From positions 33,452-60,110 of the forward strand of contig WIDE01000137.1 in the NCBI GenBank assembly GCA_015039315.1: a stretch of DNA of 26,659 nucleotides, given 5' to 3'. Below the pieces are notes generated by a model, which did no database searches, was not told the DNA's origin, and was given only the letters and a program-made list of their open reading frames with translations. Position 1 is the stretch's first letter. The number at the start of each line of letters is the position of its first letter. This DNA is from Clavulina sp. PMI_390 (lineage: Eukaryota; Basidiomycota; Agaricomycetes; Cantharellales; Hydnaceae). The position numbers were made by a program, and so were the translations under genes. Below, piece by piece: positions 21,301-26,659 of this stretch.

Positions 21301-24084
21301 TTGCTGCTGCATATGATGTCGGCAGGGTCGGATGCAATTATGCCGACCCGCATACATCAACAATAACAGCATTCCAGCAACTCGGTACGGTTTCCTCCCA
21401 ACCGATCTCGCGCGACTTCCTGCACGCACCCCCTGACGCCATGGGAAGAACCCAGCTTACTGATCGGAATCCAATGATCGCCCATGCTCCCCCTGGCCAC
21501 TCACTCATTGCCAGAAAATCGGCCGGGGCCGCCGAACAGCAAGTGAGCGCCACGAGAAGCAAGAATAGACAGTGCAAGCTGCACTAACAAGGGGAGAAAA
21601 AAAAAAAAAGAACAGAAAAAGCCGAACAAAAAGACAGAAATGACTCACTCGATTGGGATTGGGAATCGTTATGGAATTGTGGCTTGGGCTCACGGTGATT
21701 CACCTGGGAAGCCAGAAAGAGGTTAGTTGGTTCAAAACCCCGTCAAAATTTGGAGCTCTCTCCATCCACCCGTAGGACAGGAGGATCGAGATCAACAGAG
21801 AGGAAAGTAATGACTCACAAGACCAACGACTGGAGAAGTTGAAGGAGTAGCAGCAGCAGCAGAAGAGGGCACAATCGTATTCCCTCTCAGCCTGACACCA
21901 CCACCACGATCCATGAATCGCCCTCGATTATCCTCCGCACCCGCGCCCTCGCGCCTCCACACCGACTCGTTCGCATTCTGACTCTGGCTCTGGGACTCTT
22001 CACGCTCTCGCTGCTCGCTCGATATAGTAGGCACGACCAATCTCTTGCGCTCGCGCTCCCAATCCTGCCTCTTCACAAACACCGTATCGCGAATCTCCTC
22101 GCCTTCAGCAACAGCCTTGGCCACCTCATCCACATTCACATCCACCACGCGCACGTCATGCTTGTCTTCTTCCTCAGGATCATGCTCGTGCGCATCTTGG
22201 ACATCAATGTCATGAGAGGTGCCGACCACCTGGCCAAGGTCAAGATCGATCGTGCTCCACCGACGATTCGGCTGAGTCTGAACCTGAGATTGAGATTGCG
22301 ACGGGGGTTGAGGCTGGGCGGCTGTGGAACTAGTGGATGCAGAAGCGGAAGGAGTCGGAGGGAGGGAATAATCCAGCGAGCGCCGCTCGCGCGCATTCGA
22401 CATCGACATAGAATGGGGTGGAGAGGCGGAAGGGGAAGAAGCCGTCATACTTTGCCCGCGCCGAGTCAAGCTGGGTCTCGGACGACGCGGAACAGCAGCC
22501 CGTTCTGGGCTCAGTTCCACCTCAATATCTGCGTGCGGGTTTGCTTGGCCATCAGCAGTAGTGGCAGCAGGAGCAGAAACAGGGACGTCGGTGTCTCTTG
22601 CAATACCACTACCTCTGGCGACACCACCATCAACGGCATCTCCGCTCTTCTCCACAGATTGCATCTGGTCTTGATCTTTATCTGCCCCACTGGCCGCATT
22701 AGGAGGAAACGACGGGTGCCGAAACAATTGGAGCGTGTCGGCAACTTTACGGCCCATCCCTGAGGCATGATGGGCCCGGTGACCTGGATGGTGTGCTTTA
22801 GGAGGAGGGGGGCGGGTCTGAAGAGGGGACGATGTTGTTGATGAAGATGACGATGATGACGACGAGTAGGACGGATGACGACGATGATGATGATGCGAAT
22901 GGTGTCGGCGGGATTGGGAAAGGCGGCGAGGAGGCTAGAATGTGTGTGTGCGTGAGTTACGGGATGACATTCACGTTCGAACATATATTGCTGAAACATT
23001 TTGCGAGGGACGGACTTACCATAGCTATTGCACTCGAACGTGCACCACCGGAGGTATTTGGACGCGGGGGATTTGTGAACTCGGATGACGGTGCTGCTGC
23101 TGCTGCTGATGCTGACCCATCATCATCACGCTCGCCAGGCACTGAGAGAGGGCCTGAGGAAAGAGGGACATCATCACCAGCATCATCGATCGTAGCTTGG
23201 ACATTCGACGAGGGCGCACGACGGCGGCGATGCGAGAAGGAGGACGATCGGACGGGGGACGAGGAGGAGAAGGAGGAGGACGCAGACGAGGGTGATGCTA
23301 CAAGGTTGCTGGAGGACGCTTGGGCAGAGGAGGTGGGAGCAGGGGCGGCAGGGGAGATGGATCGGTGGCGCTTTCGTTTGGTGGAAGTCGTCGTCGGAGT
23401 AGTTATGGTGCTGGGGGGAGTGCGCGAAGTGGATGAGTAGACGCGAGAGGGTGTCATGATGGTGTTAGAGTCGATGGTGCGTTGCTGGTCGTTGTTGTAA
23501 TCTGGGAGGAGGAGGTGGGCGGAAAGTGCGCGTGAAGGTGAGGCATTGGTCGGGGGTGAAGGTGTCGAGTAAGACTGCAGGGGTGAGTATGGGACGTAGA
23601 TAAGATGAGAATTGGTATTCGCTTTGGATGTTGTAGAGGTAGAGGCATGAGAAGACGATGGCGATGAACGTTTGACACTGCTGCTGCCGCTCTCAGTAAC
23701 AGAAGAATCCACCACCTCAGTCGTCGCAGTCGCAGAGTAATTATGGTGAGTGCGCTGGGACTCTGGGCGTGCCATGTACGAGCCGCCCAGCCCAGCAGCA
23801 GCAGTCGTGGTTGTCGCAGACGCAGGAGACTTTGTGGTGCCAATCGGCAGACTGTCGAGCTCGAACGAAGACAGTGGCAGCTGCAGATTTTCCGGGATAT
23901 TCTCGAGAGCGTGAATGTGGATGTAGACGAGCGGGCTGACGCTGCTGCTCGACGCGGGTGATGTAGGGGATGCTAGAGAGATGGGTGACGACGTTGGCGA
24001 GTCGGTAAGCAGTGGCGAAGGAGGTGGAGGAGGTGGTGAAGGAGGAGGAGGAGCAGCGGTCAGAGGTGCTGTGGGCTGTTGCAT
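15370..24084 (-). CDS. KCS1: Kcs1, inositol hexakisphosphate (IP6) kinase, very large form
   Basis: Adds a pyrophosphate to IP6 (making 5-IP7) and related inositol phosphates. Exons are 24084-23020, 22934-21819, 21703-21649, 21154-19497, 18790-18442, 18356-16333 and 16266-15370: 2387 residues, against about 1050 in yeast. The N-terminal 1270 residues are mostly Ser/Thr/Pro-rich and disordered, with [13 protein letters not shown] near 410. The kinase part starts with [18 protein letters not shown] and [11 protein letters not shown], then [60 protein letters not shown] (D2049, K2051), [31 protein letters not shown] and VDFAHTTTG (D2251, metal-binding Asp). Long low-complexity inserts split these blocks. 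The Pro of the family motif PxxxDxKxG is Ser2045 here. The first exon is less certain; ATG 22757 ([12 protein letters not shown]) is an alternative start. Introns 3 and 4 are 494 and 706 nt. Confidence 0.9.
18368..18380. repeat. (AG)n tract in KCS1 intron 5
   Basis: On the transcribed-sense minus strand this is a TCTCTCTCTCTCT tract directly before TAACCCCCATAG, so it serves as the polypyrimidine tract of the acceptor ending at 18357. Confidence 0.6.
18791..19496 (-). other. Long (706-nt) intron 4 of KCS1
   Basis: Donor AAG/GTGCGG at 19496 and acceptor CTCCTAG ending at 18791. It joins KFTKRAVCK to [11 protein letters not shown], blocks that are contiguous in Kcs1 homologues, so no coding exon is missing between them. 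It is about ten times longer than the other introns here and contains a strong hairpin at 19071-19111. Confidence 0.8.
19071..19111. repeat. Near-perfect inverted repeat/hairpin inside KCS1 intron 4
   Basis: Arms TATTCTCAGAA and TTCTGAGAATA pair perfectly over 11 bp. The stem then continues with a one-base bulge, two pairs, one mismatch and three G-C pairs around a six-base TGCACC loop. Confidence 0.75.
21155..21648 (-). other. Long (494-nt) intron 3 of KCS1
   Basis: Donor GTGAGT at 21648 and acceptor TTTTGATGTAG ending at 21155, with GCTAAC about 30 nt upstream of the acceptor. It begins near a 13-base T run (minus strand) at about 21597-21609. Because the flanking protein is low-complexity, a small extra exon inside cannot be excluded. 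A 7-bp hairpin (GGGTCGG/CCGACCC) lies near 21326-21350. Confidence 0.6.
22834..22898. repeat. Degenerate GAT/GAC trinucleotide tract in KCS1 exon 2
   Basis: An imperfect run of GAT, GAC and GTT units on the plus strand. It codes on the minus strand for a His-rich patch (HSHHHH) followed by a Ser/Thr run, likely length-variable between strains. Confidence 0.6.
23093..23114. repeat. GCT trinucleotide tract in KCS1 exon 1
   Basis: Five GCT units plus imperfect flanking copies encode an alanine run (SASAAAAA) on the minus strand. It is a simple-sequence repeat within the disordered N-terminus. Confidence 0.65.
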
Positions 24085-26026
24085 CACCCCGGCGCTTATC
24101 GCCCGACGCTCGGACAGATTGCCGGGGAACCCGTCGACGCGTTCGCTGCTGGTTTTTATCTGCGCGTCGATAGAGAGAGAGAGGAGTGCGAAATGATGAC
24201 AGTAATTACTACTACAGAGAGAGCGCTATATCTATTATCGTTGCGTTGCGCCTCTCTACGCCGTGATTCGTATTGCTACACAGTCACCGCTACTAGACTA
24301 GCTACGTAGACAGACACACACGTTCACGAGCTAGATTATCAAAGGGTTGGCAGGTGCTGAAACAAGCGTTGGCACGTTCTAATACTACTGTATCTTGCCG
24401 GTGAGATCTCTCTGGAACCCCCACTCGTTCGTTCGTTTCCGCGAAGAGAGCATGTCAACTCCTACCTCCCTTACTTCCTCGCCGCTCGGTCCCATCCGCT
24501 CCTTTCGAATTTCCGCAGGAGCCACCCCAGTTTCCCTACTTGGCCCCGTAGTCAGCACATCATCAGAATTCCAGCAAGCAAACACACGAAATCAGGGCCC
24601 AAGCCCACGAACGTTCGTCCTCGCACTCAATAGCGATAACACCCGTCCAGCCAACTCCGAGGGTATATTCGCTCATCTCAGATATGCATTCACACACTCA
24701 CACCACATTCCAAATTCGAGTCTCTCCCCCGCCCATAAACACGACTGTATAACACTGTAACTTCCGCTCCGCAAGGGCTCCCTCCCCAATCTCCCATGCA
24801 AGTATCCATATCCACCGCTCCCTCCGTCGAGTCGTCATACCATCCTATCCCGCCCGGCCGATCATCAGGCCCTAAAAGCTTAATCACGCCCACCCCGCCG
24901 TGTTGGATTCCCCGAACCACCATTGACTCACGCACGTTTGTTTCTCTCACTGCAGCTGCTTATTTGAGCTATTGCGGTTGCTGCTGTGATAATCAACAAT
25001 ATGCATAGTGCGAGATACTACCGCTCAATACGAAAGTATCTATTGAGAGGAACGATCCTCATGAACGGCCCCAGAGCAAAACAGAGGATTGATTCGCCAT
25101 CCGCCCCCTTCTTTCTTCGTCTGAATTGTCTCGTAGCTCTGACGTTGAGCGCGGGCGGAAAGTAGCCGAGACTCTATTCTTGTACATACACACATCCATG
25201 TCCAAAGATAATGGAGGACGCTAAAAAAGATTTTGGCGGCAATTCGGAAATCGGAGTGGAGGCTGCGAATGGAGCGAGTCCGCTACTCCTGTCAAAGCCA
25301 AGAAAAGCGATGATGACGTCGCGTGTCGTCCGGGGGCGCGCCTCCGCTTGGCACCACACAGCATGCGCCAAGTGGCACTGACAGGGTCGGGTCAAAAGTC
25401 CCATGATAAATCGAACCAAATCGCTGTGAGTTGGTTGGTCCTGCGATTGGGTGGGTGGGTGGACACTATCAAGTCTAGATCGTACACAGCCATATTCCCT
25501 CTGGGTGCACCCGGACACGTCTCGTAAAGATAGATAATGACGAACTTGCATGCATGCATTGCATTGCAACGGACGGTCCGAGTAGAGGTTGAACAACAAC
25601 AATTGTCGGAACGAAACCCCCCAGACGGAGAAACCGCGACGAAAAAAAGCACGCACGATGGGAGTCCCGGGGCTGCACCATATACATATGTACATTCATT
25701 GCAATGGGTGCTTCTCGATGCTGACATGTAATCGAATCCTAGAAGCAAGGAGGCGATTGCGACTGGACCGCTCATCCCTGTCAGAACGAGGCAGCGGCTA
25801 GAACGACAAGTTGGCTCGTGAATGATCGATATGCGCAAACTGTCATTGTTCATTGAAGCGGACACAGTCTTTTGACTGCTGACGATCTACAGACCTGACT
25901 CATCAGCGGAAAAGGATATACATACCCAAAGACAACACCCATCGATAACCAAGCCAGACGACCCAAAATCACCTGGAAATGGAGGTTTGGTCATTGGTCA
26001 TAGTCAAAGTCACACTCGTGATCTCG
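24085..26026. other. Region upstream of KCS1 without a supportable gene
   Basis: About 1.9 kb between the KCS1 start and the stop of the right-edge gene, both on the minus strand. It should hold the KCS1 promoter and leader and the 3' UTR of the upstream gene. Open frames (24452-24760 plus, 24690-24950 minus, 25174-25695 minus) show no domain, membrane pattern or splice continuity. Landmarks are a GA-rich tract at 24171-24184, a G-tract run GGGTGGGTGGGTGG at 25449-25462, and a TGCA/TTGCA repeat cluster at 25547-25569. Confidence 0.5.
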
Positions 26027-26659
26027 TCATGGGGTCGATATACTCCCCCGGATCATGAGACTCTTGCAGCCCCTGCGCTCGTCAGGTAGACAATCGGCGA
26101 TGACGGCAGCCAACGCGGTGGTGCCTAGCGCAATGCAGGGATAGATGAAAATGGAGCCAAATTGAATATATGAAATCAAAGGTTCCGTCCGAGCACCTAT
26201 GATGAGGTCACGAGCTTGTGGAGGCCCAGCGTGGTCCTCGCCTAATTTATGTTAGTAAGAAGAAAAAAATGTCGCTTACCGTAGCGAACGCATGAACAAG
26301 GCTAGAGCTGACCAAGGTTCTCAATCAAGGTGTAGACTTGTGCCAAGGCGGTCTCATTGACACCTCGATCCCGAACGTACGAGTAATTGGCGCATCTGCG
26401 GCTGACACACTGATGATAGCTAATGATGATTATCGACGTGAGATGAGCTCAGATGAGATGAACAAGTAAGATGACTCATTCATGCAGCGAGCGGGGGATT
26501 GTTTGCTGATGATTCATACCGCAGGCGGTGCGGGATGCGGCACATTACCAGTAGCATTGGTCGAGCTTAAACTAGGGCGGCCACCGTATGCGATGGAGGC
26601 GGCGCGGTAGTGGCGTCGATCGGGGCCCAGATCGAATGATGGACCAGGAGATGAGAATG
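26027..26659 (-). CDS. Unrecognised protein with C-terminal membrane segment, 3' part only
   Basis: Three exons fit: one running off the right edge to 26520, then 26409-26313 and 26241-26027. The introns are GTATGA...TCAG (110 nt) and GTCAGC...ATTAG (71 nt, with an ACTAAC branch site). The joined frame ends at a TGA at 26029-26027. Readable segments are FDLGPDRRHYRAAS, IAYGGRPSLSSTNATG, CVSRRCANYSYVRDRG, NETALAQVYTLIENLGED and a hydrophobic stretch IQFGSIFIYPCIALGTTALA, followed by a short Cys- and Arg-containing tail. NAT, NYS and NET are N-glycosylation sequons, so the upstream part may face the lumen or outside. The splice phases and protein-like composition support a real gene. I do not recognise the family. 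Confidence 0.68.

Noticed and set aside
24452..24760. Plus-strand frame of about 100 codons upstream of KCS1
   Set aside because: Low-complexity S/T/P composition, no domain, no downstream exon with matching phase. It may be chance in the KCS1 leader or promoter.
25174..25695. 173-codon minus-strand frame upstream of KCS1
   Set aside because: Scattered Cys/Arg/Ser composition without a domain or membrane pattern. Overlapping frames of similar length on the same strand suggest chance openness.

Overview
The window looks like nuclear DNA of a filamentous basidiomycete, most likely an Agaricomycete. Genes are cut by many short GT-AG introns (mostly 50-90 nt) with CTAAC/CTGAC-like branch sites. 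The families also fit: an F-box/LRR-type protein, an RTA1 membrane protein, a Zn2Cys6 regulator with a basidiomycete-style middle region, a Pcl/Pho80-type cyclin and a very large Kcs1. I see no rRNA, tRNA, CRISPR array, complete transposon or bacterial-type operon. I rebuilt every spliced model by hand from reading frame, splice signals and protein-family continuity; none is backed by transcript data.

Layout: (1) F-box protein, + strand, 43-1397, perhaps cut by the left edge. (2) RTA1-like seven-helix protein, - strand, 1491-3055, seven exons. (3) A 0.93-kb divergent promoter region, then a Zn2Cys6 transcription factor, + strand, 3983-6138, seven exons. (4) Cyclin-box protein of the Pho85-cyclin type, - strand, 6860-8892. 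(5) A 1.1-kb divergent promoter region, then an NADP-dependent ketone/dihydroflavonol-reductase-like enzyme, + strand, 9998-11576, nine exons including one of 17 nt. (6) An 854-residue protein with a CxC...CxxC N-terminal module, - strand, 11996-14829, five exons; I recognise its pattern but know no function. (7) KCS1, inositol hexakisphosphate kinase, - strand, 15370-24084, seven exons, 2387 residues, with two unusually long introns (494 and 706 nt). (8) About 1.9 kb without a supportable gene, then the 3' end of an unrecognised protein with a probable membrane segment, - strand, 26027 to the right edge.

The genes look like ordinary chromosomal neighbours, not a cluster or mobile island. Two functional links are worth noting. 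The RTA1 gene and the Zn2Cys6 regulator share a promoter region. A Pho85-type cyclin and the inositol pyrophosphate kinase Kcs1, both tied to phosphate signalling in yeast, lie about 6.5 kb apart. The least explained parts are the CxC/CxxC protein, the long KCS1 introns (one holds a strong 41-nt hairpin), the altered kinase motif in KCS1 and the unrecognised protein at the right edge. I did not find a convincing new multi-gene system.
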